From JAFAQB01 sp045808425 (GTDB lineage Archaea; Thermoproteota; Nitrososphaeria; Nitrososphaerales; Nitrososphaeraceae): a stretch of 64,000 bases of DNA. The notes under the pieces were generated by a model. The model made no database searches. It was given only the letters and a program-made list of their open reading frames with translations, and was not told the DNA's origin. The translations under genes were made by a program, and so were the position numbers. The number at the start of each line of letters is the position of its first letter. The first letter of the stretch is position 1. Below, in pieces: positions 1 to 10,043 of the stretch. Where the stretch lies: NCBI GenBank assembly GCA_045808425.1, contig JBJMFM010000351.1, forward strand, positions 22,212-86,211. Direction: 5' to 3'.

Positions 1-15
1 CGAGCTCTGACTTTA

Positions 16-3000
16 TTATATCTTCAAATAGGATCTAAGAGGACTCACAGTTGCTGTGTGGTTCTTTAGCCACCCAAGTGTCTTTATAAATGAAGAAGCC
101 GCTTCGATAGTAGTTAGAACTGGGATGCCAATTTCTACCGCTTTTCTTCTAATAAGATATTCGTCGTACAACATGCCAACGTATTTTTCAATTGTAGAAG
201 TCGATGGTATATTGATAATGAAGTCAATTTTATGTTCTAACAATAAATCTGATATATTTGGTTTACGATTTGGTTCGCTAATTTTATAAACACGCTGAAT
301 ATTGTTGAAATTATTTCTCTCAATAAACTCAGCTGTATGTTCAGTAGCGATTATATTGTATCCCACAGAAGAAATTCGTGAAATTAACGGTAGCAATTTC
401 TCTTTATTTTCTTGGCCTCCAACTGTAACTAATGCTGTGCCAGACAATGGAAGCGAGTAGCCAGCAGCAATATAAGCCTTAGATAGGGCATCATAAAAGC
501 TAGTTCCAAAACACGCAACTTCACCAGTTGATTGCATTTCTACACTAAGTAGAATGTCTGCACCCTCAAGTTGCATGAAAGAAAACTGAGGAACTTTGAT
601 CCCGAAACCTGTTGTGCTTTTCAGCCATATGTCCTTTGCGCTTTGTGGTAGCTGCAGATTGTCCATCATTGCTCTTGCCGAAAGGTTAATCAAATTTATT
701 CCTATAAATTTCGAAACGAAAGGCATAGATCTCGAAGCTCTCACATTGGCCTCTATTATTGATACTTCATCATCCTTTACCAGATATTGTATATTAAACG
801 GTCCCTTTATTTTTAGGGCTTTACCAATTGTGGTTGAATACTCTATTATAGTTTCAATAGTTTTTCTATTTAATCTCCAAGGTGGAATACACATAATTGC
901 ATCACCAGAATGGATACCAGCATTATCAATATGTTCAATAATGGAACCGATCATAACTTCGGTCTCTGATGCTACACCGTCTACTTCTACTTCTGCTGCG
1001 TCCTGCAAGAACTTGCTTATTACAACCGGATGGTCGGGACTAACGCTTGTCGCCTCTGTCAGATATTGTTCCATCTGATGCTCGCCCCAAACGACTTTCA
1101 TTGCTGCTCCGCTAAGCACATATGAAGGCCTCACCAGAACAGGATATTGTACGTTAGCCGCGAATTGTTTTGCTTCTGATATTGTAGTGAATTTTCTCCA
1201 AGCAGGCTGCTTTATCCCTAGCGCATCCATCAATCCTCCAAACTTTACCCTGTCTTCAGCAGTGTCAACATCATTGCTACTGGTTCCAATGATTTTAACC
1301 CCTGCTTTGGCAAGGTTCGGAGTCAGGTTGTTTGAGGTCTGTCCTCCTACACAGGTCACGATTCCACTTGGCTCCTCTTTTTGATAAATATCCATGACTC
1401 TTTCAAAAGTTAATTCTTCGAAGTACAGTCTGTCGGGAATATCATAATCAGTAGAAACTGTTTCGGGGTTACAGTTGATTATGGAGACCTCTTTTACTCC
1501 ATTTTCCTTCAGCCCCCACACCATATTAACGGTTCCCCAGTCGAACTCCACACTGCTACCAATTCTGTATGGGCCAGCGCCAAGGACTAACACGCTTTTT
1601 TTATCCCTGTGTTCAAACTCAATATCGTCTGTCAGTCCTCCATAGGTCATATACAGATAATTTGTTTTTGCGGGCCATTCAGCAGCTAACGTGTCAATTT
1701 GTTTAATCACAGGTTTGATCCCGAACCTTTCCCTCAATCTTCTTAGTTTTAGCTCATCTATATCTAGACATCTTCCGATCTGTTTGTCAGAAAATCCAAT
1801 CCTTTTTGCTTCCCTAATTATATTATCATCAAAATCTGACTTTTGCAGCTTATCTTCCATATCTACTATGCTCTTTATTCTAGCCAAGAACCAGGGGTCA
1901 ATTGCAGACAGTTGGTTTATTGCTGTAATAGTCATTCCTGCCCTTATTGCCTTAACGACAGTGAACATTATATCGTCAGTTGGATGTAATAATGCCTGCT
2001 CTATAGCCTCTATATCTTCAGTTTTTAGAGTTGTATGCATATCATTATTTGCTACCAGACCATCTTTACCAATTTCGCACATTCTAATTGCCTTCTGGAT
2101 AACCTCTTCAAAGTTCGTTCCTATTGCCATTACCTCACCTACGGATTTCATAGCACTACCCAGCTTACGCTTGACAAGTTCAAATTTTTGGAAATCCCAC
2201 CTGGGCATTTTTAAAACAATATAATCCAAGGATGGCTCAAAGTATGCACTCGTAACTTTTGTGATTCTATTGATTAATTCTGGAAGTGAATATCCTAGCC
2301 CTATCTTTGCCGCCATATATGCCAAGGGATACCCTGTTGCCTTGCTAGCAAGCGCTGAAGATCTTGAAAGTCTTGCATTGATCTCAATTGCACAATATTC
2401 TTCAGAGGTAGGATCCAAACCAAACTGAATGTTACACTCTCCAATAATGTCGCAATAATCTGCAGCACGCAACGCAGCTGAACGCAGCATATGATACTCA
2501 AAATTATTCAATGTTTGTGAAGGAGCCACCACGATATTATCGCCAGTGTGGACGCGCATTGCCAGGACGTTTTCCATGTTACAAACTACAATGCTATTTC
2601 CGCTATTGTCCCGCATGACCTCATATTCAATTTGTTTCCAATCACCAACGTATTTTTCTATCAAGACCTGATGAACCATGCTAAGTGTAATGCCTCTCTG
2701 AACAATCTCCTGCAGTTCATATTCATTGTGAGCAACGCCGCCTCCTTTTCCACCAAGCGTATATGCTACTCGAACGATAACCGGATAGCCAATCTCATTT
2801 GCAACCTTTAAGGCTTCTGCGAATGAATACACGGGAGCACTGTTTAAAACTGGGATATCACTATTTTTCATTGATTCTTTAAATAATAGTCTATCTTCTG
2901 TAATTTCGATTCCTCTTATTTTCGTACCCAGAACTCTGATCCCGTATTTGTCTAATATGCCAGATCTCTGTAGCGCTACACCGCAGTTGAGTGCTGTTTG

Positions 3001-3294
3001 CCCGCCAAATCCTAACATGATAGAATCAGGTCTTTCAGCCTCAATCACTTTTTTTACATACTCCGGGTTAATAGGAACCAAATACACTCTATCTGCAAAT
3101 CTTGTATCCGTTTGAATGGTTGCAATATTTGGATTTATTAGAACACTAGTGATTCCATCTTCTTTTAGAGCCTTGAGGCATTGCGAACCGGAGTAGTCAA
3201 ATTAGCGGTCACGATGACTTTCGCCTGCTTCTCCGATCTTAATTGCACCGCTTCCGAGAACTAGAACATTTTTTATGGTTTCAAACTTCGGCAA
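16..3294 (-). pseudogene. carB: carbamoyl-phosphate synthase large subunit, interrupted by an in-frame stop
   Basis: Large, synthetase subunit of carbamoyl-phosphate synthase, feeding arginine and pyrimidine synthesis. Two ATP-grasp halves are visible; the second begins at a second nucleotide-binding motif (VLVLGAGPYRIGSSVEFDWG), and an MGS-like allosteric domain lies at the C-terminus. The likely start is the TTG at 3294, behind a GGAGG ribosome site and 26 nt after the carA stop, giving an N-terminus of the form PKFETIKNVLVLGSGAIKIG. The reading frame then meets TAA at 3202-3204 (codon 31). The family sequence GEAGE-FDYSG is split here by 18 extra nt (3202-3219, coding SHRDR-stop), after which the correct frame resumes. 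An intact 1023-codon frame continues from a GTG at 3087. It is either a true lesion, a sequencing or assembly artefact, or a gene translated from an internal start. The family assignment is certain; its functionality is not. Confidence 0.9.
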
Positions 3295-3320
3295 TTTTCC
3301 TCCCGCTTCATACCGTTGGA

Positions 3321-4463
3321 TTATGTCGAAGCACTAGATCCTTTTATTTTTATTGGGTCGTCGTCAACAGTTTCGATCAGTTGTTTTAATCTATCGAAAA
3401 CAAACATTGAGTCGTATGGGCCTGGCGATGCTTCAGGATGAAATTGTACCGCAATAATAGGCTTTGATTTATGTTCAATACCTTCTATAGTATCATCATC
3501 AACATTTGAGAACCATATCTTAAAATCTGTCTTTTCCAGGCTAGATGGGTCTATTCCATAGCCATGATTTTGACTGGTAATATATGCCCGGTTAGTTTGA
3601 ACATCTACACATGGCTTGTTTTGACCACGGTGTCCGAACTTTAGCTTATAAGTATCAGCTCCACCCGCCAACGCAAGGATTTGGTTCCCCAGACAAATAC
3701 CTAATGTGGGTACAGAAGAATAGATTAACTTGGAAGCAGTTTTGATCACAAGATCGCAAACTTTGGGATCCCCTGGGCCGTTACTGATAATTACCCCTTT
3801 TGGCCTATATGCTATTATTTTCTCAAAAGGCGTATCCCATGGAAGCTGGACCACTCTATATCCTATTCTGATAATATTACGTATTATGCTATACTTTGTG
3901 CCGGTGTCTAACAGTACTATACAGTCTCTGTTTCTATCTCCATATTCCCGGTGGCTGCTTATGCTGACCTCGGGAAGAAAATTTTGATCGTCATAGCTTT
4001 CACTTTTAATCAATTGTTTCATTCTGCTCTCCTCTATGGATGCTTCTGACACATACATTGCACCTATCATGACTCCGTTAATACGTAACTTCTTTGTAAG
4101 CTCGCGCGTGTCAATTCCATAAATCCCCGGTATTTGTTCTTCATTTAACCACTCATCTAATGTTTTGACGCAGCTCCAGTGACTTGCAATACTAGATAGA
4201 TCATGAACTATCAAGCCTTTGACTTGAATCTTCTCAGATTCGAAAAACTTTGGTAATCCGTACTTGTCTTTAACGGACATATTTGGAACGCCATAGTTTC
4301 CTACCAGTGGGTATGTAATACATAATATCTGACCGCGATAAGATGGGTCTGTAAGAGCTTCTGTATAACCTACCATCCCAGTATTAAAGACTACCTCGCC
4401 TGCAATCTCACTAGGGCGCCCAAATCCAATACCATTGAATACAGTTCCATCTTCTAACATCAA
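3321..4463 (-). CDS. carA: carbamoyl-phosphate synthase small (glutaminase) subunit
   Basis: Hydrolyses glutamine and passes ammonia to CarB. The N-terminal CPSase small-chain domain (about residues 1-175) starts at the typical LEDGTVFNGIGFG. The class I glutamine amidotransferase domain follows, with nucleophile Cys257 in GICLGNQ and the His342/Glu344 pair in FHPEASPGPYDS. The length of 380 aa is normal. TTG at 4463 and ATG at 4460 are adjacent possible starts; no ATG lies upstream before an in-frame stop. It is the first gene of a carA-carB operon with 26 nt between the genes. It is intact, so the lesion in carB would leave it without a full partner. Confidence 0.96.
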   Translation of the reverse strand: MMLEDGTVFNGIGFGRPSEIAGEVVFNTGMVGYTEALTDPSYRGQILCITYPLVGNYGVPNMSVKDKYGLPKFFESEKIQVKGLIVHDLSSIASHWSCVKTLDEWLNEEQIPGIYGIDTRELTKKLRINGVMIGAMYVSEASIEESRMKQLIKSESYDDQNFLPEVSISSHREYGDRNRDCIVLLDTGTKYSIIRNIIRIGYRVVQLPWDTPFEKIIAYRPKGVIISNGPGDPKVCDLVIKTASKLIYSSVPTLGICLGNQILALAGGADTYKLKFGHRGQNKPCVDVQTNRAYITSQNHGYGIDPSSLEKTDFKIWFSNVDDDTIEGIEHKSKPIIAVQFHPEASPGPYDSMFVFDRLKQLIETVDDDPIKIKGSSAST

Positions 4464-5011
4464 CTTTGCTCTATATCCGCTGTAGCGTCTCTCAAATATT
4501 GGAATTTTTGACCCTCAACAAATGATTTAGATTACAAATTTAAGTTTTTGCCATATCAAATTAAATACTTTCTCAGTTAATTGTTCTATTACTTAGACAT
4601 TCAATATTTTTCTCATAACGTACAGATCAGCTTTCAACCTCCCTTTACGTTTCTTATCGAACTATTTAGAAGACATACGGTTAAAATTCTCTCTACATAC
4701 AGTAATATGCTGTCCAGAGTGGATTCAAGAAATGTGAACTCTTTTATTTTCTGTATGCTTTTCGCACCTACATAGTTCAACTTGCCTATGGCATACTGCA
4801 CAGATACTAATTGAATTACATCCTAGCGGAGTGCATGCGTCGATCGTCACGACGTCATTCCCACAAATACACTTCATATAGTTATAGTTCTGAACTATAC
4901 ATATTATCGTTTAGACACCTATGTGTTACACTTTATTGTACCCTGACAAAATTGTCAACTAAAATTTTACACGTAATAAATAAAGGTAGGATTGTAGCGT
5001 GTCAAGTAGGA
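4464..5011. other. intergenic region, no supported gene
   Basis: Divergent spacer between carA and the GHKL ATPase gene. The ATPase frame stays open upstream to 4811, but those 67 codons look non-coding (rich in Ser, His, Tyr and Cys, no domain similarity). Promoters for both flanking genes must lie here. I see no RNA gene or repeat. Confidence 0.5.
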
Positions 5012-6733
5012 ATGAACGCAGAATTAAAGGTCCATCCCTCGTTTTTCCGAGAATTTGCTACAAAGACATGGATTTCTCCAAACGACATAGTCAAAGAGCT
5101 AATTGAGAATGCTTTTGATGAGGATGCAACTCAAGTTATCGTTACTATTCAAAGCAATGGGACAGTCACCATTGAAGACAACGCGGGAATGGATAATGAT
5201 GATATGGAAAAATTTTTGCTACTAGGATCACCGCATAAGGCACATGACTCTATATCACCGAAGTTAAAAAGGATTAGAACCGGAAGATATGGAACTGGTA
5301 GATTATCGTTTCTTACGTCATTTGAAAAAATGAAGATAAGAACAAAAAGCAATAACTTCAATCTCTCAGTACTAATTGACAGTAGTACTGTAGACAGATT
5401 GTTTTCAGGCAATGCCAAACTAGAAACTTTGAATGAATCGCCGCTGATGAGAGATGGAACAGAACTGACTTTGATGAATCCCAAAGTTCCAATCGATATA
5501 TTTAGATTATCAAAAGAGGTCAGGAAATTAGCGATATTAAGACAACCCATGTTTGAAGTATATATTAAAAATGCTGATGAGTTCAAAGAATGGGATTTCA
5601 ACGGCGCACAGCTGATAAAAGCTCCGGACATTCAGGGACATCGGATGCCTATCAATCTCGATAACGGGAAAATAACCGGTGAAATAGTGATATCAAGGCG
5701 ACCTCTCTCTGACGATGAGAAGGGAATTGCTATCATGGTTGGGAGTCATATTGTAGTTCGTAGCAGCTTTGGTTTTGATACAAAATTTAAAAGGGTGACG
5801 GGCTACATTAGGTGCAACTCTCTAACCTCACGGTTTGCAGATAAGTCTGCCTTAATTGAAGACGAAGAGTACGATAAATTCAATCAGATAATGAGGACAT
5901 TTATAATAAATACCGTTCTTCCAAGCTTAACGGAATATGAAGACGTGCTAATTACCAGAGAGGAATCTAGGATTTACAAAGAAATTGATAAAGTTCTAGG
6001 ACAGGCCATTATCGAGAATATCGAAACACAAGACGAACTGCAAGGTTATGAGATGGTTCAAATGAAAGAAGTTAGTCCTCCAGAGGATACAAACATCTCT
6101 AATGTCGAGGGTATACAGTTGGTATCGTCTACGGAGTCTCCAGCAGAGTATAGAAATGACGATATTAGTCATAAAGCACAAGAAAGAACAGAACAAACTC
6201 AAAATTATAGCGAAATCACATCTCTAATCCAGAAAGATGACTTGGATTTACCAGAGGTAAAGTATGGTGACGAAGAACGGCAGCAAGCAATACCGCAACA
6301 AACTGAATTCTTGCCGTCTGCAATCGATGATATTTCACCTAGCCTTACGGAACAAGCCTATCCAGCAGAAGTAAAGACAACTAAACAAACAGACGGAAGT
6401 GAAGTTAAAGACCGAAGAGTGAGAAGGCCTATTCTTAAGAAGACATTTGCATTAAAGAAAGTTGGCTACAAGGTAATTCCATATGAAGATGAATCTGACT
6501 CTAGATACAGCTTTACAAATGAAAGTGTCGTATTCGTAAACAAGGCGAATTCCACTTACCGGGCAGAAGCATCAAGAGGAGACGAGTTTTTGCTAAGACA
6601 CATTATAGGAATTGTTGCTGAGGCCATAGCTGAAACCAAGTATCCTGAGGGCAAGGACGCACTTGAGCTACAAAACAGACTTATTGCTGAAGCCATAAGG
6701 ATCCATGATTATTCTGTAATTAAAAAAGTATGA
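5012..6733 (+). CDS. GHKL-family ATPase (Hsp90/MutL/MORC-like) of unknown role
   Basis: About 573 aa from the ATG at 5012. The N-terminal 200 residues carry a GHKL ATP-binding fold: the N-box (NDIVKELIENAFDEDA, residues 24-39) with the Mg-binding Asn33, motif EDNAGMD (56-61) with the ADP-contacting Asp, and the G2 lid GRYGTGRLSF (91-100). A transducer-like segment follows, then a charged acidic linker rich in Glu, Gln and Ser (about 330-470), then a compact C-terminal region of about 100 residues. There is no histidine-kinase phosphoacceptor, no MutL C-terminal domain and no topoisomerase VI partner next to it. The start was chosen because similarity begins there; the frame extends upstream to 4811. 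It may act as a chaperone-like or DNA-associated GHKL protein; the biological role is unknown. Confidence 0.75.
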   Translation: MNAELKVHPSFFREFATKTWISPNDIVKELIENAFDEDATQVIVTIQSNGTVTIEDNAGMDNDDMEKFLLLGSPHKAHDSISPKLKRIRTGRYGTGRLSFLTSFEKMKIRTKSNNFNLSVLIDSSTVDRLFSGNAKLETLNESPLMRDGTELTLMNPKVPIDIFRLSKEVRKLAILRQPMFEVYIKNADEFKEWDFNGAQLIKAPDIQGHRMPINLDNGKITGEIVISRRPLSDDEKGIAIMVGSHIVVRSSFGFDTKFKRVTGYIRCNSLTSRFADKSALIEDEEYDKFNQIMRTFIINTVLPSLTEYEDVLITREESRIYKEIDKVLGQAIIENIETQDELQGYEMVQMKEVSPPEDTNISNVEGIQLVSSTESPAEYRNDDISHKAQERTEQTQNYSEITSLIQKDDLDLPEVKYGDEERQQAIPQQTEFLPSAIDDISPSLTEQAYPAEVKTTKQTDGSEVKDRRVRRPILKKTFALKKVGYKVIPYEDESDSRYSFTNESVVFVNKANSTYRAEASRGDEFLLRHIIGIVAEAIAETKYPEGKDALELQNRLIAEAIRIHDYSVIKKV

Positions 6734-7046
6734 CCAGCCAAGCTGTGCATTAGGAGCAAGTTATCAGTATTCAAAAAGATATCAGCAACAATTTGTCATA
6801 ACATTAAAGAATCGAATACCACCCGATTTTAGTATTTTTGCTATTTACATGCTTATGCTAACAAAAAACATGTAATACAAACTCTACGAATAAATATTGG
6901 ATTGCCGTCAAAATTGGGCCCTTAAAGTCTACCAGAGGTAAATATCTAAATCTTCTCCTAAGGACGAAATAAACATACTATTCGCTACCGTCAGATAAAT
7001 AGAAACGACTAAATCTAACCGATATCGGATATATGCTGAAAAACAT
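6734..7046. other. intergenic region
   Basis: AT-rich spacer upstream of the proteasome gene. I see no gene or RNA. The promoter of the downstream gene is expected near 7010-7030 but no strong TATA box stands out. Confidence 0.4.
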
Positions 7047-7643
7047 ATGGCCTTTCAATTTATGCCGGGTGCCACAGCCGTGGGAATTTCTTATCAGGAT
7101 GGGATCGTTCTAGGGGCCGAAAAACGTGTATCATATGGTAATTTCGTAGTGAATAAGAATACAAAGAAAACGTTTTCAGTAACAAACGAAGTTGGGGCAG
7201 CGTGTGCTGGAATGATCGCAGATATGCAAGTTCTTGTAAGGCAAGTGGCTGCTTTGGCTAAGATTCGAAAATTGGAAACCAGACGTAACGTAGCACCGAA
7301 TTCTATCGCAAAGCTGATGTCTGTTATAATGTTTGAAAGAAGGTTCTTTCCACTTCTTACTCAGGTTATTGTGGGTGGTATTGGAACCAAAGCAGAAATA
7401 TATACACTGGATCCTCTGGGATCGGTACTTCCTGACGATTACGCCGCAGTAGGAACCGGTGCCGAAATGGCCCTAGGCATCTTGGACAGTGAATACAGAC
7501 ATGATATATCAGAAGAAAAAGCTAAAGACATTGCAATCAAATCAATCAAATCATCGATTCAAAGAGACTCATCGAGCGGAGATGGTATAGATCTTCTGTT
7601 TATAACAAAGAAAGGCTATCGTGAAGAATCCATGGCATTTTAA
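7047..7643 (+). CDS. psmB: 20S proteasome beta-type subunit lacking the usual Thr1 nucleophile
   Basis: 198-aa subunit of the archaeal 20S proteasome, the barrel protease of the cytoplasm. The Ntn-hydrolase fold is clear: the segment PGATAVGISYQDGIVLGAEK aligns with the GTTTVGI...TERR start of active beta subunits, and the QRDSSSGDGIDLL segment matches the QRDSASGG active-site region. Aligned on VGI, the residue after the processing Gly is Ala, not Thr, so the canonical N-terminal nucleophile is missing, while the Glu17 and Lys33 equivalents are kept. The prosequence is very short (8 residues). Similar Ala-Thr-Ala starts are, as I recall, found in a second beta paralogue of crenarchaea. A catalytic beta subunit and the alpha subunit would be encoded elsewhere; none is in this window. 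Confidence 0.9.
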   Translation: MAFQFMPGATAVGISYQDGIVLGAEKRVSYGNFVVNKNTKKTFSVTNEVGAACAGMIADMQVLVRQVAALAKIRKLETRRNVAPNSIAKLMSVIMFERRFFPLLTQVIVGGIGTKAEIYTLDPLGSVLPDDYAAVGTGAEMALGILDSEYRHDISEEKAKDIAIKSIKSSIQRDSSSGDGIDLLFITKKGYREESMAF

Positions 7644-7787
7644 CGGAAGCATTTCCTCTAAGCTGATGTATATTAAAATGCAGGCTTTACCCTTTTGTTT
7701 TATAATTAAACAATTATACTTACATCTATAAGTCTACGGGATATCTTATAATTTTGAATAACGCAGATGTCTATGGAGTCTTACAAT

Positions 7788-8276
7788 TCAGGGATAAGTA
7801 GCTACTTGCTTATGTGCTTCCCAAAATACATCACTTATATAATGTAAATTGTCAATTACGTATCCTTTTGATTTGGCTGCTGCAATTTCGCTATCTTCCA
7901 TTGCTATTCCCGTGGCCAATGTCTTAAGGTAAACTTCATCTCTAACAACGACTATATCACCTTTCTTAAAAACGTCAAACTTCGTAATTCCAGGTCTCAT
8001 TATTTTTGCACCATTACAAACGAACTTGACTGCACCCATATCCACTAGTACTCGCGGAAAACGTTCCACTAATTTTTGCTCACCTAGAAATGGTAAGATA
8101 ATATTCTGATTTATTTCAATTGCAGTAAAATTCTCAGATTTGATGATCCGTTTCCCTTCTCCAATTTCATACACCTTAAAATTCTTTGTCTGAGGAAGAA
8201 TATCCTCAGGCCATTTCTTTTTAATTATTTCAGTTAGCTCAGAGCTATTTCTTTTGGACAGAACAGATATTCTCAA
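7788..8276 (-). CDS. PUA-domain RNA-binding protein (MCTS1-like)
   Basis: 162 aa with a pre-PUA region (1-75) followed by a C-terminal PUA domain (about 76-155), recognised by RVLVDMGAVKFVCNGAKIMR followed by PGI and a KKGDIVVVRDE strand. The architecture matches the archaeal homologues of eukaryotic MCTS1, which act with the small ribosomal subunit during initiation or recycling. It could also be an accessory RNA-modification PUA protein. It is transcribed convergently with the proteasome gene and stands alone. The translation role is inferred from the family only. Confidence 0.8.
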   Translation of the reverse strand: MRISVLSKRNSSELTEIIKKKWPEDILPQTKNFKVYEIGEGKRIIKSENFTAIEINQNIILPFLGEQKLVERFPRVLVDMGAVKFVCNGAKIMRPGITKFDVFKKGDIVVVRDEVYLKTLATGIAMEDSEIAAAKSKGYVIDNLHYISDVFWEAHKQVATYP

Positions 8277-8466
8277 TATTATCAGAGTGTTTAGAGTGCA
8301 CTACGTTTATAATTTCTATTGGAGAGACACACCAGAACTACATTTGCAATATTGGCTACTTGTGATATCTGCACAGTTGCTGACCGGCTAATCAGCCTAA
8401 CTCGTTACTGCAGGCTAGAATTATTGTTATCTTGCTTTACTCAAGTTTCTTATTAAACAAAGTTTT

Positions 8467-9036
8467 TTATTTTATATACAGCCGATCATGTAGTTGTTTG
8501 AGTATTCTAGCGGTGGCTCCCCATACCACTTCGTTTTTGTATGTGAATTTAAAGGTGTCTTTGCCCGATAAATATCCATGTTCTCTATCAGGAGCAATAG
8601 TCTTCAGTATGTCTGTCAGAGGCACGTCAAGAACTCTTTGTACTTCATTAAAAAGAATTGTCGGTTTAGGTATCTTGTCTTGTACAGTGATATAGGGTAT
8701 TATAACGTAATTCGAAGTCAGAGTCTTAACGGCCTTAAGACTACCAGAAATATCTTTCTCCGTGAAATTAAGGCCCACTTCCTCCTTTGTTTCTCTTATA
8801 GCGGTGTAATACAATGATTTATCATCTTTTGCAAATTGCCCTCCTGGGAAGCATATTTCACCCGAGTGTGATTTCAAAGCAGAACTACGCTTGGTCAACA
8901 AGATGTGGGGTCTGCTATAGTTGTAATGAATTATTAGCAGAACTGACGCCATTGGAACACTATATTGACCTAAAGAATATGCGGTATGAGTCACTACAGG
9001 ATCTAGACACGACAATATATCTCCCCTCTCAATCAT
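8467..9036 (-). CDS. Nudix hydrolase, CoA pyrophosphatase type
   Basis: 189 aa. It carries the CoA-pyrophosphatase signature LLTKRSSALKSHSGEICFPG immediately before a Nudix box (GGQFAKDDKS...RETKEEVGL). The signature identifies the NudL/NUDT7-like subgroup, which cleaves coenzyme A or related nucleoside diphosphates to 4-phosphopantetheine and 3',5'-ADP. The first acidic residue of the box is Asp rather than Glu, as often seen in this subgroup. It is a single-gene unit, cytoplasmic. The exact substrate is inferred from the motif. Confidence 0.88.
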   Translation of the reverse strand: MIERGDILSCLDPVVTHTAYSLGQYSVPMASVLLIIHYNYSRPHILLTKRSSALKSHSGEICFPGGQFAKDDKSLYYTAIRETKEEVGLNFTEKDISGSLKAVKTLTSNYVIIPYITVQDKIPKPTILFNEVQRVLDVPLTDILKTIAPDREHGYLSGKDTFKFTYKNEVVWGATARILKQLHDRLYIK

Positions 9037-9094
9037 ATCATATCTTATTCTTTATGATCATGTTGTCAAAGTCAAGATGTTATAATTAAAAATT

Positions 9095-9214
9095 ATGCTA
9101 GAAGGAAGAATCTACTGGCAGTGCGCGCAAGGGATAATAATAATCGTATATGTATGGATAATCTTTATGACATACCTAGGTGAAGTATCTTATCTTAAGG
9201 TAAAGAAAGTTTGA
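9095..9214 (+). CDS. small single-span membrane protein (39 aa)
   Basis: Short frame from an ATG at 9095 with one strongly hydrophobic span (AQGIIIIVYVWIIFMTYLGE), a short N-terminus and a basic tail (KVKKV). An AT-rich TATA-like stretch (tataattaaa, 9081-9090) lies just upstream. No similarity is recognised. The clean hydrophobic/charged segmentation makes it a credible small membrane protein, but it is too short for composition alone to prove coding. Confidence 0.45.
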   Translation: MLEGRIYWQCAQGIIIIVYVWIIFMTYLGEVSYLKVKKV

Positions 9215-9274
9215 TTCTATCCAAACCTCGCATTTAATAAACCCCTATTGCAAATCACAAAGTTACAAACGATA

Positions 9275-10039
9275 ATGAAAATAAACTATGAATTGAATCC
9301 ACCTAGGATATTGAATCTGGATTATTTTGATATTTCGTATATTAATGAGGAAATCAGACACTTCATGAGACGAGCACAGATGTTGAACGAATTTGCTGAC
9401 GGAATACATATAACTGATTCAGTGTTAGGAATTGCTCGACTATCTAGCATTACTGCAGCAAGTTATGTAAAACGAGTCGGGACTTCGTTAAATATTAGCT
9501 GCAGTCTTAGAGTAAGGGATAGAAATTTAATGTCCATTAGTCAGTTCGTTTGTGATGCGATTCTTATTGGTGTTGAGGGCTTGTTAGTATTAGCCGGAGA
9601 CGAGCCGTTAGACGGCCCAAAGGGTTCAGAACTGAAACCTAGCGATGTATTAAATATATTGCATAACAGAAGATATGATTCTATTCTCGCTTTGAATCTG
9701 TCAGTACCACACAAAGTCAAACAGAGGTCATCTATTCAGAGAAAAATTGATGCTAGGCCTCATGCATTTGTAACTCAGTCGATTGTGTCGCTATCGGATC
9801 TTGGAGAAATTGTCGATATTGCAAAACCGTTCAAAATCAATGTTGTTGCATGTATTATGGCGCCCTCTGAAAAAAATAGATCTTCGGCGAGTGCTATTGG
9901 TCTAAACTGGAAGGAATACGAAAATAATCCAATTGATTTCATACTGCAAGCTGGAAAAATAGCAGATGAAGTACTTCTCACTTCACCTAATAGCTTCTCA
10001 TCAGGACTTGACTTGCTGAGAGAGTTGAAGAAAAATTGA
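9275..10039 (+). CDS. methylenetetrahydrofolate reductase-family protein
   Basis: About 254 aa from the ATG at 9275 (TTG at 9248 is an alternative start). The TIM-barrel MetF/MTHFR family is suggested by an N-terminal KINYELNPPR (the family's conserved early E-x-x-P region), the folate/flavin-site segment LRVRDRNLMSISQ and the strand VEGLLVLAGDEP, equivalent to the LTGD motif. Members reduce methylene-tetrahydrofolate or tetrahydromethanopterin C1 units for methionine synthesis. It is shorter than bacterial MetF (about 290 aa), as usual for archaeal versions. It stands alone, convergent with the ABC ATPase gene. Reductase activity is inferred from the fold. Confidence 0.72.
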   Translation: MKINYELNPPRILNLDYFDISYINEEIRHFMRRAQMLNEFADGIHITDSVLGIARLSSITAASYVKRVGTSLNISCSLRVRDRNLMSISQFVCDAILIGVEGLLVLAGDEPLDGPKGSELKPSDVLNILHNRRYDSILALNLSVPHKVKQRSSIQRKIDARPHAFVTQSIVSLSDLGEIVDIAKPFKINVVACIMAPSEKNRSSASAIGLNWKEYENNPIDFILQAGKIADEVLLTSPNSFSSGLDLLRELKKN

Positions 10040-10043
10040 CACA

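Noticed and set aside
4811..5011. N-terminal extension of the GHKL ATPase
   Set aside because: 67 codons of non-protein-like composition before the conserved start; the ATG at 5012 fits the family.
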